DNA of 64,000 nucleotides from Halomontanus rarus (GTDB taxonomy: Archaea; Halobacteriota; Halobacteria; Halobacteriales; Natrialbaceae), in assembly GCF_029338335.1 (NCBI RefSeq), contig NZ_CP119797.1; one strand, written 5' to 3'. The translations under genes were made by a program, and so were the position numbers. Position 1 is the stretch's first letter, and each line of letters starts with the position of its first letter. This document shows, piece after piece, positions 27,699-37,541 of the stretch. The notes under the pieces were generated by a model. It ran no database searches, was not told the origin of the DNA, and saw nothing but the letters and a program-made list of their open reading frames with translations.

Positions 27699-28749
27699 TC
27701 GCGAAACGTCTACCGACGGCGGTGCGGTGACCGGCGATCGATCTACCTCACCGTTTCACACGACCGCCGACGTGGAGGAGACGAGAGCGGAGCGCCTCAA
27801 GGGCACGCTGGACATCTATCTCCTCGCACCCCTCCGGATCCTCTGGCACGACAAGCGCGCTCTGTTCGGTCTCGCGACGGTCCTGTTCTTCGTTCTCCTC
27901 GGAACGATCGGACCGTATCTCGTCGAGGTTCCCCGATCGAGCGACGGTCCGAACGCGCTCGCACCGTTCGTCAATTGGGAGTTCCCGCTCGGAACCGACG
28001 GCCTTGGTAAAGGGATCGGCGCGACGCTCGTTCACGCGACGCCGGCAATGCTCAAGATGATCCTCGCTGGCGCCCTCTTTTCGTCGGGTCTGGGCGCCGT
28101 CTGGGGGATCATTTCGGGCTACAAAGGCGGTCGTCTCGACCGGTTCATGATGTCGATCGCGGACGTCGTCATGACCATTCCTGGTCTCCCGCTGATCGTC
28201 GTCCTGTCGGCCGTTATCGAGCCGCGGGACCCGTTCGTAGTCGGTATCCTTCTCTCGGTGAACGCGTGGGCTGGCTTTTCACGGGTGCTGCGGTCCCAGG
28301 TACTGGCGATCCGCCAAGAGTCGTACGTCGAAGCGGCACGTACCATGGGTCTCCCGGTGTGGACGATCATGGTCAAGGTCGTCGCTCCGAACGTGATGCC
28401 GTTCGTCATGGTGAACTTCGTGACCGGCGCGCGGAGGGTTATCATCTCGTCCGTGGGGCTGTACTTCCTCGGGATCCTTCCGTTCACCACCCTCAACTGG
28501 GGTGTCATGATGAACCTGGCGTACGACGCCGGTGCGATGAACAATCCGAAATACGCCCACTGGTTCCTCGCGCCGATGATCCTGATCGTCCTCATGTCCC
28601 TCGGGCTCATATTGCTCGGTCAGGGTATGGACCGGATCTTCAACCCGCGAATCAGGGCCAAGCACACGAAAAAAGTCGACGACAGTGACGCCGCCGAACC
28701 CGACGAGGGAGGCGGTACTGGACCCACGACAACTGTGGAGGGCCACTAA
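27685..28749 (+). CDS. ABC importer permease, DppC/OppC-like
   Basis: About 354 residues. Several starts are possible (GTG 27667, ATG 27679, GTG 27685). A perfect GGAGGTGAT Shine-Dalgarno at 27672-27680 sits 8 nt before GTG 27685 and would itself overlap ATG 27679, so 27685 is preferred. It overlaps the upstream gene by 14 nt. A Pro/Ser-rich N-tail precedes the first helix (IRILWHDKRALFGLATVLFF region). The EAA motif (VEAARTMGLPVWTIMVKVVAPN) and six helices are evident. Forms the second half of the channel. Confidence 0.9.
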   Translation: MKPSDRETSTDGGAVTGDRSTSPFHTTADVEETRAERLKGTLDIYLLAPLRILWHDKRALFGLATVLFFVLLGTIGPYLVEVPRSSDGPNALAPFVNWEFPLGTDGLGKGIGATLVHATPAMLKMILAGALFSSGLGAVWGIISGYKGGRLDRFMMSIADVVMTIPGLPLIVVLSAVIEPRDPFVVGILLSVNAWAGFSRVLRSQVLAIRQESYVEAARTMGLPVWTIMVKVVAPNVMPFVMVNFVTGARRVIISSVGLYFLGILPFTTLNWGVMMNLAYDAGAMNNPKYAHWFLAPMILIVLMSLGLILLGQGMDRIFNPRIRAKHTKKVDDSDAAEPDEGGGTGPTTTVEGH

Positions 28750-28751
28750 TC

Positions 28752-29825
28752 ATGAACGCCGTAGATCACTCAACGACAGATCTGAATTCGAGTACGGACA
28801 CGATCCTCGAGATCCGCAACGCATCGGTGACGTTCGACATGGACCGGGGACAGTCCCGCGTTCTCGACAACGTCAACATGGATATCGAACGCGAGGAAAT
28901 CCTCGGCGTCGTCGGAGAAAGCGGCTCGGGCAAGTCGATGTTCGCCTCGGCGCTGCTCGACGCCGTCGTCGATCCGGGCGTGCTCACGGGAGAAATCACG
29001 TACTATCCGGAACGGGGACAGCCGATCGATCTGCTGGACTTGAGCCCGAAAGAGCTCAAGAAGGTCCGGTGGGAGGAGATCTCCATGGTGTTCCAGGGCG
29101 CGATGAGTTCCTGGAACCCGACGTTGTCGATCAAAGGCCACTTCGAGGAAACACTCGACGCCCACAACGCGAACTTCAGCGAGGGAATGGACCGGGCCCG
29201 CGAACTGCTCGCGGACCTGTACATGGATCCCGAACGGGTACTCAACTCGTATCCGCACGAACTCAGCGGCGGCATGAAACAGCGTGCGCTCATCGCGCTG
29301 AGCATGGTGCTGGAGCCGCAGGTACTGGTGATGGACGAACCGACCGCCGCGCTGGATCTCCTGATGCAGCGCTCGATCCTCAAGCTCCTCCGAGAAGTAC
29401 AGGAGAAGTACGAGGTCGCGATGGTGTTCATCACGCACGACCTCCCGCTAGTCGCCGAACTGGCCGAACGCATCGCCGTGATGTACGCGTTCGAGTTCGT
29501 CGAGGTCAGTACGATTGACGACATCATCCGCAACGCCGCACACCCGTACACACGGGCGCTGTTAAACGCGACTCCCAACCTCGACGTCCACGTCGACGAA
29601 ATGCGGCCGATCGAGGGCTCGAGCCCCGACCCGGTGCACACCCCAGAGGGGTGTTCGTACCACCCGCGATGTCCGCTCGCAGACGACGAGTGCGTCTCCG
29701 AAGACCCCGATTACCACGCCGTGACAGCGGGTCACGACGTCGCGTGTTTCCACTGGGAAGAATCCAGGGAGGCCATCCCGTACACCCTTCCATTCCAGGA
29801 CGATTCGACGGAGGCGAACCAATGA
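28752..29825 (+). CDS. ABC importer ATPase, DppD/OppD-like
   Basis: 357 residues, starting 2 nt after the preceding stop. Walker A GESGSGKS, signature LSGGMKQR, Walker B VLVMDEPTAALD and switch His ITHDLP are all intact. The C-terminal oligopeptide-transporter extension contains PEGCSYHPRCPLADDEC, the cysteine cluster that in this family can hold an iron-sulfur cluster. It would couple ATP hydrolysis to import together with the next gene's product. Its stop overlaps the next start as ATGA. Confidence 0.93.
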   Translation: MNAVDHSTTDLNSSTDTILEIRNASVTFDMDRGQSRVLDNVNMDIEREEILGVVGESGSGKSMFASALLDAVVDPGVLTGEITYYPERGQPIDLLDLSPKELKKVRWEEISMVFQGAMSSWNPTLSIKGHFEETLDAHNANFSEGMDRARELLADLYMDPERVLNSYPHELSGGMKQRALIALSMVLEPQVLVMDEPTAALDLLMQRSILKLLREVQEKYEVAMVFITHDLPLVAELAERIAVMYAFEFVEVSTIDDIIRNAAHPYTRALLNATPNLDVHVDEMRPIEGSSPDPVHTPEGCSYHPRCPLADDECVSEDPDYHAVTAGHDVACFHWEESREAIPYTLPFQDDSTEANQ

Positions 29826-30940
29826 GCTCGACTAGCGACGAACCGGTTTTGACCCTGGAGAACGTCGAAGTTCACTTCGAGCAGAGTTCGGGCGTCTTCG
29901 ACCTCTTCTCGAAGTCGGACGTCGTCAAGGCCGTCGATGGCGTCTCACTGGAGATTCCCGAGAATCAGGTTATCGCACTGGTCGGCGAGAGCGGCTGTGG
30001 GAAGACCACGCTCGGTAAAACCGCCATCGGTCTCCAGCGGCCGACCGGTGGTAGCGTCAAGTATCGCGGTCAGGACATCTGGGACGCCAAGGACAAGCGA
30101 GGTGACGTCAAGATCCCCTACAGCGAGATACGGAAGTCCCTCCAGATCATTCACCAGGACCCGGGCAGTTCGCTCAACCCAAACTCACAGGTCCTCAGCA
30201 CGCTTTCGGCGCCGCTGAAGCACTGGCAAAAAGATCTGAGTCGGCAGGACCGACGAGCCCGCATCTTCGGAATGCTCGAGACCGTCGGTATGACGCCACC
30301 CGAGGACTACGCTTCGCGTTACCCCCACCAGCTGTCGGGTGGCGAGAAGCAACGCGTCGCGCTCATTCGCGCGCTGTTGATGAGTCCCGACATCATCCTC
30401 GCGGACGAGGCCATCAGTGCGCTCGACGTCTCCTTACGCATCGAGATGATGGACCTCTTCCTCGAGCTGCAGGAGTACTTCAACACCTCGTTCCTGTCGA
30501 TCTCGCACGACCTCTCGAACGCCAACTATCTGGCGACGAAAGCCGACGGACTGATCGGTATCATGTACCTCGGTAAACTCGTGGAGATCGGGCCCGCCGA
30601 ACAGATCATCAACGATCCGCAACACCCCTACACCAAGGCGCTTCGCTGGGCGACGCCGAACCTGAATCCCGACTCTCACGGGGGCGACCTCCCGATGCGA
30701 AAGATCGACATTCCCGATCCGACGAACCCGCCGTCGGGCTGTCGGTTCCACACGCGGTGTCCCGAAGCGCGCGCAGTCTGCAGGGAAACGGAGCCGCAGG
30801 GATTCGAAATCGGTGCCGAACACTCCGCCAAGTGCTATCGACTCGCCGGCGAAGCACACGAGTACTGGTCGAGCCCCGAACTGACCGACGACGACCTCAG
30901 TACTACGGACGATACCGAGGAACAAGCGGCCGGCGACTGA
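29822..30940 (+). CDS. ABC importer ATPase, DppF/OppF-like
   Basis: 372 residues from ATG 29822, which overlaps the upstream stop by 4 nt (ATGA); the open frame extends further upstream but only as a shadow. Walker A GESGCGKT, signature LSGGEKQR, Walker B IILADEAISALD (Glu kept, Pro-Thr of the common EPT replaced by Ala-Ile) and SHDLS. C-terminal PSGCRFHTRCPEARAVC is the paired Cys cluster. It ends with a very acidic tail. Last gene of the operon. Confidence 0.93.
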   Translation: MSSTSDEPVLTLENVEVHFEQSSGVFDLFSKSDVVKAVDGVSLEIPENQVIALVGESGCGKTTLGKTAIGLQRPTGGSVKYRGQDIWDAKDKRGDVKIPYSEIRKSLQIIHQDPGSSLNPNSQVLSTLSAPLKHWQKDLSRQDRRARIFGMLETVGMTPPEDYASRYPHQLSGGEKQRVALIRALLMSPDIILADEAISALDVSLRIEMMDLFLELQEYFNTSFLSISHDLSNANYLATKADGLIGIMYLGKLVEIGPAEQIINDPQHPYTKALRWATPNLNPDSHGGDLPMRKIDIPDPTNPPSGCRFHTRCPEARAVCRETEPQGFEIGAEHSAKCYRLAGEAHEYWSSPELTDDDLSTTDDTEEQAAGD

Positions 30941-30966
30941 TTCGGTTACGGAAATTCGTGGAAAAA

Positions 30967-30986
30967 CCTCGCCCTTTAGGGCGGGG
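30967..30986. terminator. GC-rich stem-loop between convergent genes
   Basis: CCTCGCCC (30967-30974), loop TTTA, GGGCGGGG (30979-30986) form an 8-bp hairpin with one G-T wobble. Read on the minus strand it is followed by TTTTT, so it would terminate the sulfatase gene at 31049 well. Very similar hairpins occur at the right ends of haloarchaeal IS200/IS605-type elements, so a transposon relic is the alternative. Confidence 0.6.
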
Positions 30987-31048
30987 ACGAATCCGACACG
31001 ATACACCGTTCTCGAATTCGTTCGACCGGAGATCGGTTCGCCGTCGAA

Positions 31049-32434
31049 CTACTCGTTCGCTTCGGAGGTGAGTTCCGCGCGTCGTCGCTCCTGGTCGCGG
31101 CGGGCACGCCGGTCGACCGCGTCCGGATCGGTGATCGTCCCGAGTTCGGACTCGAACTCGGCGCGGAGATCCTCGTACTCCCCGTTCGCTGCGAGGTTGT
31201 TCGTCTCCGCCGGATCGGCGTCGAGATCGAACAACTGATCGGGATTCTCGGGGTAGTACACGTACTTGTAGCGTTCCCGACGCAGCATGAACATTCCCCG
31301 ACTCGTGCCGTGTGCGTGGTACTCGCTGAACACGGTTCGATCTGGGTCCGCCTCGCGGTCACCGGCGACGACGGGCAACAGGGATCTTCCGCGCCAGTTC
31401 CGGTCGGGTTCGATCCCGACTCCGTCGGCCATCGTGGGGACGAGATCGAGCAGCGACGTCGGCCGTTCGACGAGGGCACCCTCTTCGACACCGGGGCCTC
31501 GCACGATGAGCGGCACGCCGACCGACTGTTCGTACATGCAGCACTTCCACCAGATCTCGTGATCGCCGAGCGGTTCGCCGTGATCGCTCGTGTAGACGAC
31601 CAGCGTGTCGTCGGCCAGCCCGAGTCGGTCCAGTGCCGACAGGAGACGGTCGACGTAGTCGTCGAGAGCCGTACAGAGTCCGTAGTACGCCGCTCGCGTT
31701 CGTCGGAGTACCGCTTCGTCCACGTCGCGACCGTCGAAGTGATCCCTGAGCTCCTCGAGGATCGGGTGATCGTCGGCCGCCGGATTGTCGATCGGCAGGT
31801 CCACCTCCTCCGGCGGGTACGTGTCGTAGTACGACGATTCGACCTCCAGCGGAAAGTGCGGGAGGATGTAGTTGACGTTCAAAACCCAGGGCGCGTCGTC
31901 GTCCGAGGCGGCCTTCGACTCGAGCACGTCGATGGCTTCCGCCGTCTTCGCCTCCTCGCGCTCTCGATACCAGACGGTCTCCTCGACCGGCCCGGCGGCG
32001 AGGATCCGCTCTCGCGCGTTCTCGCGGCGTATCGGTGGATCACGGTACAACCCGTTCACGTCCGGTGATTCCCGGTGGGACGCGATTCGCTGGTCGTCGA
32101 AACCGTCGTCGACGTCGGGCTCGAAGTCCAGCTTTCCGACGGTCGTCACGTCGACGCCGCGTTCAGAGAAGTGGTGCCCCCAACTCCGCGGCGTGCCATC
32201 GTACGGCGTCGCGTTGTCCCAGTGACCGGTCTCGTGAACGTAGCGTCCGGTCGCTAGACTCGCCCGACTCGGCGCGCACAGCGGGCTCGAGCAGTACGTC
32301 GACGCGAATCGCGTCCCCTCGGCGGCGAGCCCGTCCAGCGCAGGCGTCCTGACCGTCGGATGCCCGGCACATCCCAGCGTGTCCGGACGGTGTTCGTCCG
32401 ACATGATAAGCAGCACATTCTTCGGCGTATCCAT
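31049..32434 (-). CDS. Sulfatase, Cys-type (choline-sulfatase-like group)
   Basis: 461 residues. LLIMSDEHRPDTLGC at the N-terminus and C53-A-P-S-R57 in PLCAPSRASLATGRY give the metal site and formylglycine Cys. TSDHGEPLGDHEIWWK follows further on (about 265-285). The HRPD start and GHP-x-V-x-TP pattern are those of choline-sulfatase-like enzymes, but the same pattern occurs in glycan sulfatases, so the substrate stays open. No signal peptide, so cytoplasmic. It converges on the ABC importer operon and has a hairpin terminator between them. The heparinase-like gene lies just behind it on the same strand, 100 bp upstream. Confidence 0.9.
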   Translation of the reverse strand: MDTPKNVLLIMSDEHRPDTLGCAGHPTVRTPALDGLAAEGTRFASTYCSSPLCAPSRASLATGRYVHETGHWDNATPYDGTPRSWGHHFSERGVDVTTVGKLDFEPDVDDGFDDQRIASHRESPDVNGLYRDPPIRRENARERILAAGPVEETVWYREREEAKTAEAIDVLESKAASDDDAPWVLNVNYILPHFPLEVESSYYDTYPPEEVDLPIDNPAADDHPILEELRDHFDGRDVDEAVLRRTRAAYYGLCTALDDYVDRLLSALDRLGLADDTLVVYTSDHGEPLGDHEIWWKCCMYEQSVGVPLIVRGPGVEEGALVERPTSLLDLVPTMADGVGIEPDRNWRGRSLLPVVAGDREADPDRTVFSEYHAHGTSRGMFMLRRERYKYVYYPENPDQLFDLDADPAETNNLAANGEYEDLRAEFESELGTITDPDAVDRRARRDQERRRAELTSEANE

Positions 32435-32534
32435 CGTCGTCGGCGAGTATCGCGCGGCTCTTTACCGTTTTGGTTTGTCAGGATCTATCACGGGCGGTGG
32501 CTCCGTCGACACGACGGTGACCGTCGCCGGTCGC

Positions 32535-34457
32535 TCACTCGAGCGGGTCGGGTGCGATCGTCGTTCGAAGGACGCACGAGCCGTCCGCGGAGTCGGTTGG
32601 CGGGACGACGCGCGCCCGCCAGACGTCGCGAGGGACGACGTCGGACTCGTCCGCCGACGCGGTCCTGACGGCGTCCTCGAGCCGTTCGACCCGGATTCGA
32701 TCCGGCGTCGGGTCGAACGAGAGCCGCGTTCGGATTCGGTCGCCGCCGACGGTCAATCCGTCCTCCAGCCGTTCGATCGGGGAGAACGAGACGAAGATCG
32801 ATTGCAGCTCCGGTTCCTCGACGTCGGAATCGAACGTCGCTGCATCCGTGACGCGCACCGTTTCCGCGGCGCGGTCGAGTACGATCGAGCGCCGAAGCGA
32901 CGCGACGGCGGCGACCGACGGATAACAGTCCGCGAGGTCGACTTCGAATCGCTCGCCGTCTTCGGTCGCTCCGCGGTCGACGACCCGAGCGGAGTGCTCT
33001 CGACCGGCGGCCTGCTCGTGGCCGTTCACGTACGGAACCGAGTGGCCGAGCGACCGTGCGACCAGGTACTCGTACCGCCCGTCGCTAAAGTAGTCCCGAT
33101 CGTACGTTCCGAACTCGATATCCGTCAGCGACGACTCCCTCTGCCGGTGAACCACGAACGTCCCACAGTCGTTGTGGTTGTGATGCTCGTCGTTGTGGCC
33201 CGCCTTGGCGGCCACGACGAGCCCGTCGGCGTCGGTCGGATCGGCGCGCGCGATCCACCACTGAGCATCGTCGAAGTAATGCCGGCGAGGCGGTGTCTGC
33301 TCTACTTCATCGGTCGACGTCCGTTGGCACCAGCAGAGGTTCCGGACCGTCTCGACCAGACTTTCGGACGTTCGTTGGGAGAACGGACCGTCCGCCGACG
33401 CCAGCGATCGTCGACCCGCAGCTGCGAGGGCGGGGACGTCGAATCGGTCGCCGGCCCAACAGGCGAGGTGAGGATCGACGTCGTCCGTCTCCCGAGAGTC
33501 CGAAAACGGGACGTGACGGCCGGGACTGAGTTCGATCCGGAGCGGGAATCGAACGGCCTCGGACAGGATGGGCGGGGTGCACAGCGACAGACGACCGCCC
33601 GTCCGCGCCTCGAGGGCGGCGGCGAGCATCGCGTAGTGACCGAACCCGAAGTTCCAGTACGAGAGCCCCTCGGTCGAGCACCCGTCGCGTCCGAAGCTCT
33701 CCACGTAGTGCTCGAGCCCGTTCACCGCCTTCACCACCAACTTCGAGAGTCGGTCGACGTCGTCCTCGAGGTACAGCGCGGCGAGAACGGAGCCCGCGTG
33801 GCAGACGGCGTTCCAGTTGCCGCTCGAGGGCCGTCGCCAATGGAAGTCGTCCTGCGCCTCGAACGGCGTGAGAACTCGATCGTCGACCTCGGTTCGGATC
33901 CGCTCTCTGAGCGCCGGGTGAAGGCGGTCGCCAAGCAGGTGGTCGACCTCGGCGAGGAGGTGCGCGGTTCGGGCCGAGAACAGCGCTACGTGGTGGTCGG
34001 CCGGTCCGGCCAACGAGGGCAATTCGTCACAGCGTTCCTCGTCCGGAAGGTGTGCCGGTAGCAGCCACGTCGTCTGCTCACAGATCGACCAGGCGACGTC
34101 GAGGACGTCGTCGAGGTACGTACCCTCACGCTCGAAACACTCCGCGAGCGTCGCCAGCGTGAGTCGCCGCTGTCGACCGAAGTACGCGCGTTCGTACCGG
34201 TTTCGGTTACCCGCTCGTACGTAATCGGCGTACAGGGTCGCGGGAAGCCGGGGAACCGGATCGCCTCGAACGGACTCGGCCGACGCGAGAATCGTATCGA
34301 CCAGGTCGCCGGTCAGCGGATCGGCGGCGATCTCTCGCCAGCGCGACGCGTTGGCGTACGTCGGCAGGTCCGTCTCGCCGTCTCCAGCGGTCAGTGCATC
34401 GCGTACTTCGTCGACTGTCCACGATGCCGGTGGGTGTCGTCCGTCGGACGCGGTCAT
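32535..34457 (-). CDS. Heparinase II/III-like protein
   Basis: 640 residues. The N-terminal two-thirds is helical (alpha/alpha toroid: LADCYP-preceding region with WRRPSSGNWNAVCHAGSV and YWNFGFGHYAM) and the C-terminal third is beta-rich (KAGHNDEHHNHNDCGTFVV, then SDGRYEYLVARSLGHSVPYVNG). The His-rich KAGHNDEHHNHND segment is a hallmark of heparinase II/III-type lyases, which eliminate across uronic-acid linkages of glycosaminoglycans or alginate. No signal peptide, so it would act on imported oligomers. Same strand as the sulfatase at 31049-32434; together they suggest sulfated uronate-containing substrates (inference). Confidence 0.85.
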   Translation of the reverse strand: MTASDGRHPPASWTVDEVRDALTAGDGETDLPTYANASRWREIAADPLTGDLVDTILASAESVRGDPVPRLPATLYADYVRAGNRNRYERAYFGRQRRLTLATLAECFEREGTYLDDVLDVAWSICEQTTWLLPAHLPDEERCDELPSLAGPADHHVALFSARTAHLLAEVDHLLGDRLHPALRERIRTEVDDRVLTPFEAQDDFHWRRPSSGNWNAVCHAGSVLAALYLEDDVDRLSKLVVKAVNGLEHYVESFGRDGCSTEGLSYWNFGFGHYAMLAAALEARTGGRLSLCTPPILSEAVRFPLRIELSPGRHVPFSDSRETDDVDPHLACWAGDRFDVPALAAAGRRSLASADGPFSQRTSESLVETVRNLCWCQRTSTDEVEQTPPRRHYFDDAQWWIARADPTDADGLVVAAKAGHNDEHHNHNDCGTFVVHRQRESSLTDIEFGTYDRDYFSDGRYEYLVARSLGHSVPYVNGHEQAAGREHSARVVDRGATEDGERFEVDLADCYPSVAAVASLRRSIVLDRAAETVRVTDAATFDSDVEEPELQSIFVSFSPIERLEDGLTVGGDRIRTRLSFDPTPDRIRVERLEDAVRTASADESDVVPRDVWRARVVPPTDSADGSCVLRTTIAPDPLE

Positions 34458-34684
34458 GGTCTTCCATTCCGACGGCGGGTAATAAGCGGTCCGTCGTCGA
34501 CGCGCTCGGTTCTCACAGGCGCTGTCGCGATCGTCCGCCGCGTTCGAGCAGTGATCGAGACTCGCGAGCTCACCCGTTCCGCTGCACTCGTCGGTTCGAT
34601 CGCCACCCCACGGAAAGAGTGGGTCGAGGATGCCTACGCGGGAGGCAAATCTTATCTCTCTCGGGCATTTCGTCTAGTAGACGT

Positions 34685-35683
34685 ATGCAACTGACGCGCG
34701 TCCTCTCCTTCGCAGTGCACAACCCGACCGACAGAGACGATCCCGACGCCGAGTGGCGAGCGCGAACCGGCCTGCGGAACATCCGTTCGCTGCTGGATAT
34801 CGCGGATCGGTACGATCCCGACTTCGTCGTCTTTCCGGAGGTAGCGCTCCAGCACGCCGCCCGACAGGACGGACTTCTCGAGGCCGTCGCCGAACCGATC
34901 CCCGGCCCCGCGACCGATGCGGTCAGCGAACACGCCGTCGCGCTCGACAGCTACGTTCTCCTTCCGATGTACGAGCGCGACGGCGACGAGTTCTACAACG
35001 CCGCGGCGCTTATCTCGCCGGACGGCGACGTCGTCGGCACCTACCGTAAAGTCGCTCCGACCGTCGGCGAGATCGAAGGAGGGATCTCCCCGGGCGAGGA
35101 GATTCCGGTCTGGGAGACCGAGTTCGGAACCATCGGCGCGTTCATCTGCTGGGACTGTCGCTATCCCGAGGTGGGAGCGACGCTGGGAGCGAAGGGCGCC
35201 GACCTGGTTCTCTTTCCCACCCACGGAAGCGCTCACGCGCGCCTTCGAACGTGGGCGCTGTATCACGGATACCACATCGCGCTCTGCGACAAGAACGAGG
35301 CGCGGGTGTACACGCCCCGACGCGACGTCGTCGGCGACGTCGACCAGGGGTGGGGCAACCCCCGCGTTACCGACGTCGACCTGCACGGCGGCAGTGCCTG
35401 CATCTCCTTCGCCGAGATCAACACGGACTGCAAATCCTACGCCAAGTCGGGCTCTCGCGACTGGGCGGAGGCGATCCAGCGAGAGTACGGCGGCTCGGTC
35501 GTACTGGACATCCACGACGAGGACGGTATCGTCGTGGTCGAGTCGATCGACGACGACGTTTCGCTTTCCGACCTCGAGGCGGAGTACGGGATGGAAACGA
35601 TACGGGAGTACGAGGAGCGAACGCGAGAGACCATCGCGACGGTCACGTCCGACTCTCCGCTCTTCGACGCGCGGACTCGCTGA
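34685..35683 (+). CDS. Nitrilase-superfamily carbon-nitrogen hydrolase
   Basis: 332 residues from ATG 34685, preceded by the TATA-like AAATCTTAT. The Glu-Lys-Cys triad is visible: FPEVALQ (Glu), GTYRKVAPTVGE (Lys) and FICWDCRYPE (Cys). The family hydrolyses amides, N-carbamoyl groups or nitriles. The long C-terminal tail after the core is shared with a paralogue at 63097, and both share the unusual P-I-P-G-P-A-T-D-A-V and GSAHxxxRTW segments. Cytoplasmic. Divergent from the heparinase-like gene. Confidence 0.88.
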   Translation: MQLTRVLSFAVHNPTDRDDPDAEWRARTGLRNIRSLLDIADRYDPDFVVFPEVALQHAARQDGLLEAVAEPIPGPATDAVSEHAVALDSYVLLPMYERDGDEFYNAAALISPDGDVVGTYRKVAPTVGEIEGGISPGEEIPVWETEFGTIGAFICWDCRYPEVGATLGAKGADLVLFPTHGSAHARLRTWALYHGYHIALCDKNEARVYTPRRDVVGDVDQGWGNPRVTDVDLHGGSACISFAEINTDCKSYAKSGSRDWAEAIQREYGGSVVLDIHDEDGIVVVESIDDDVSLSDLEAEYGMETIREYEERTRETIATVTSDSPLFDARTR

Positions 35684-36155
35684 GGGCGTACACGCCGAGC
35701 CGATAGATCGATCGAACGCGATCCACATATTTCCCCCCGGTTGCCGTTTCGACGATCGCTCGAGACCTCGAGGCGGGCATCCCGTTTCGAGACACTGTCC
35801 AGTGGTCGAGCGACTCGGCCTCGATTCCGATCAGGTGCGGTTCGGCCCTTCGGTTCTGCGCCGTCGGGTGTGTTCGAGAGCGCCGACCTCGTGATGGCTG
35901 ACCTCGCCGTCGATCTACGGAGACGAACGGGACGCCGTGTCCGTCAGCTGCGTACTTCGCGGCAGTACGCACGCGTGATGTGGCATCCGTCGACGTGTGA
36001 GTCGCCGACGAGCGCGTTCAGCGGCGGTTCGGTGATTCGACCGTCGACCGTCGGGATGTGCGAACCGATACCGTACGGGAGAGAGAAAAACCGTTGTGAT
36101 ATCGCGGTGAAATGAACCCATAAACTGACGGCACTGGGATGCCGATTCCCCTACC
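35684..36155. other. Intergenic with coding-like minus-strand debris
   Basis: No intact gene. On the minus strand a frame reads LPYGIGSHIPTVDGRITEPP, then LNALVGDSHVDGCHITRAYC, to a stop near 35948; it has GC-rich third positions and protein-like content but no recognised family or start. CCCATAAACTG at 36117-36127 is a TATA candidate for the HEAT-repeat gene. Confidence 0.35.
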
Positions 36156-37418
36156 ATGTCACGGGCAGACGGTTCGGACGACCGGATCGAGATCATCAGG
36201 GAGCGCGTCGAAGGGAACCCCGATGCCGCCACCGTCGAGGACGTCGTCACACTCATCGAACACGTCGACGCCAGCGAGCGCCGACGGCTCGTCGAAGTAC
36301 TCGACAGGAAGCTCGCCGCCGACCCGTCGACTGTACCCGACCTCCTCCGTGCAGTCGATTCCCTTTTCGACCACGAGATCGACGACGTGCGCACGGTTGC
36401 CGCGACGATCGTCGAGCGGATCTCCGGCCGATATCCCGACCGGGCGACCCCCGCGATCGATCGCCTCGCCGAGCTCGTCCACGACGACTCGCCGTTCGCT
36501 CGCCACCACGCCGTCTGGGCGCTCGCCCACATCTCCGATCGCGAACCGGCGCTCGTCGCCCCGCTCGTCCCGACGCTTCGGCCGGCCGACGACGAACCTC
36601 CGTATTTCGAGCACGAGCACGTCGTGACGATTCTCGAGAACGTTTCGACGACGGACCTGGACGCGATCACGCCCCTGATACCCGCGTTACTCGAACTGCT
36701 CGAGGGCGCGGACGAGTTCTCCGGCGACTCGGTCGGCGGCGTCCCCTCGTCCGGAACGAGTGGAACGATCGATCAGGACCAGTTCAAAGAGCCGATCGAC
36801 GCCCCGCTGGTTGCGGCCGAACTCGTGGCCGACATCGGTCGAACGGAGCCCCACGAACTGAAACCGTTCGTCGACGACCTGATCGAGGTTCTCGAGACCG
36901 TCAGTCGGCGGCCTGTCCGCCGCGAAGTCGTCGACGCACTGGGCGGGATCGCCGAGACCGATCCCGAAGGGGTCGAACCGGCGATCCCCGCGCTCGCGAC
37001 CGCGCTGGACGCCACGGACGTCGCGCTCCAGGTACGGGCAGCGCAGGCGCTCGGATTCCTCGCTCCGACGGCGCCGACATCGGTAACCGCCGCCGTCGAG
37101 GAACGCGTCGAGCCCCTCGCTCCGATCCTTCGCGAGGGAACGCCGCCAGCGCGGGGATCGGTCGCAGGACTCTTCTCCTACGTCGCAGAGGAGAACCCCG
37201 CTGCGATCGCCCCCGCGATCGACGCGCTGATCGCGGCGCTGGACACCGACGCCGTATACGTCCGCGCGAGCGCCGCCATCGCTCTCGGGTACGCCGGCGG
37301 TGCGGATGCCAGGGGAGCACTCGTCACCCTCCTCGACGACGATCTCGAACCGGAGATTCGCGAACCGGTCCGCGAAGCGATCGAACGAATCGACTCCCGG
37401 ACCAACACCAGTCCGTGA
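36156..37418 (+). CDS. HEAT-repeat protein
   Basis: 420 residues built from about nine 35-40-residue helical pairs, for example VRTVAATIVERISGRYPDRA, PALVAPLVPTLRPAD, VRREVVDALGGIAETDPEGV, VRASAAIALGYAGGADARGA. This is the pattern of HEAT or PBS-lyase-type repeats, which form a solenoid for protein binding. A Ser/Gly/Asp-rich insert (about 190-208) interrupts the array. No catalytic motif or signal. Haloarchaea carry many such proteins; the partner is unknown. It converges on the sulfatase gene at 37542. Confidence 0.8.
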   Translation: MSRADGSDDRIEIIRERVEGNPDAATVEDVVTLIEHVDASERRRLVEVLDRKLAADPSTVPDLLRAVDSLFDHEIDDVRTVAATIVERISGRYPDRATPAIDRLAELVHDDSPFARHHAVWALAHISDREPALVAPLVPTLRPADDEPPYFEHEHVVTILENVSTTDLDAITPLIPALLELLEGADEFSGDSVGGVPSSGTSGTIDQDQFKEPIDAPLVAAELVADIGRTEPHELKPFVDDLIEVLETVSRRPVRREVVDALGGIAETDPEGVEPAIPALATALDATDVALQVRAAQALGFLAPTAPTSVTAAVEERVEPLAPILREGTPPARGSVAGLFSYVAEENPAAIAPAIDALIAALDTDAVYVRASAAIALGYAGGADARGALVTLLDDDLEPEIREPVREAIERIDSRTNTSP

Positions 37419-37541
37419 CGGTGACCCACGAACGGCCGCCGACCCGTTCTCTCTCGGAACCGTTCTCGTCGTCTCGAGTTCGCGTCGGTTCCGCCAGTCG
37501 GCGAGCGCGCGCACCGTGACCGAAACGAACTGAGCGAGACC

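Noticed and set aside
32379..34061. 560-codon plus-strand frame
   Set aside because: Shadow of the heparinase-like gene on the other strand.
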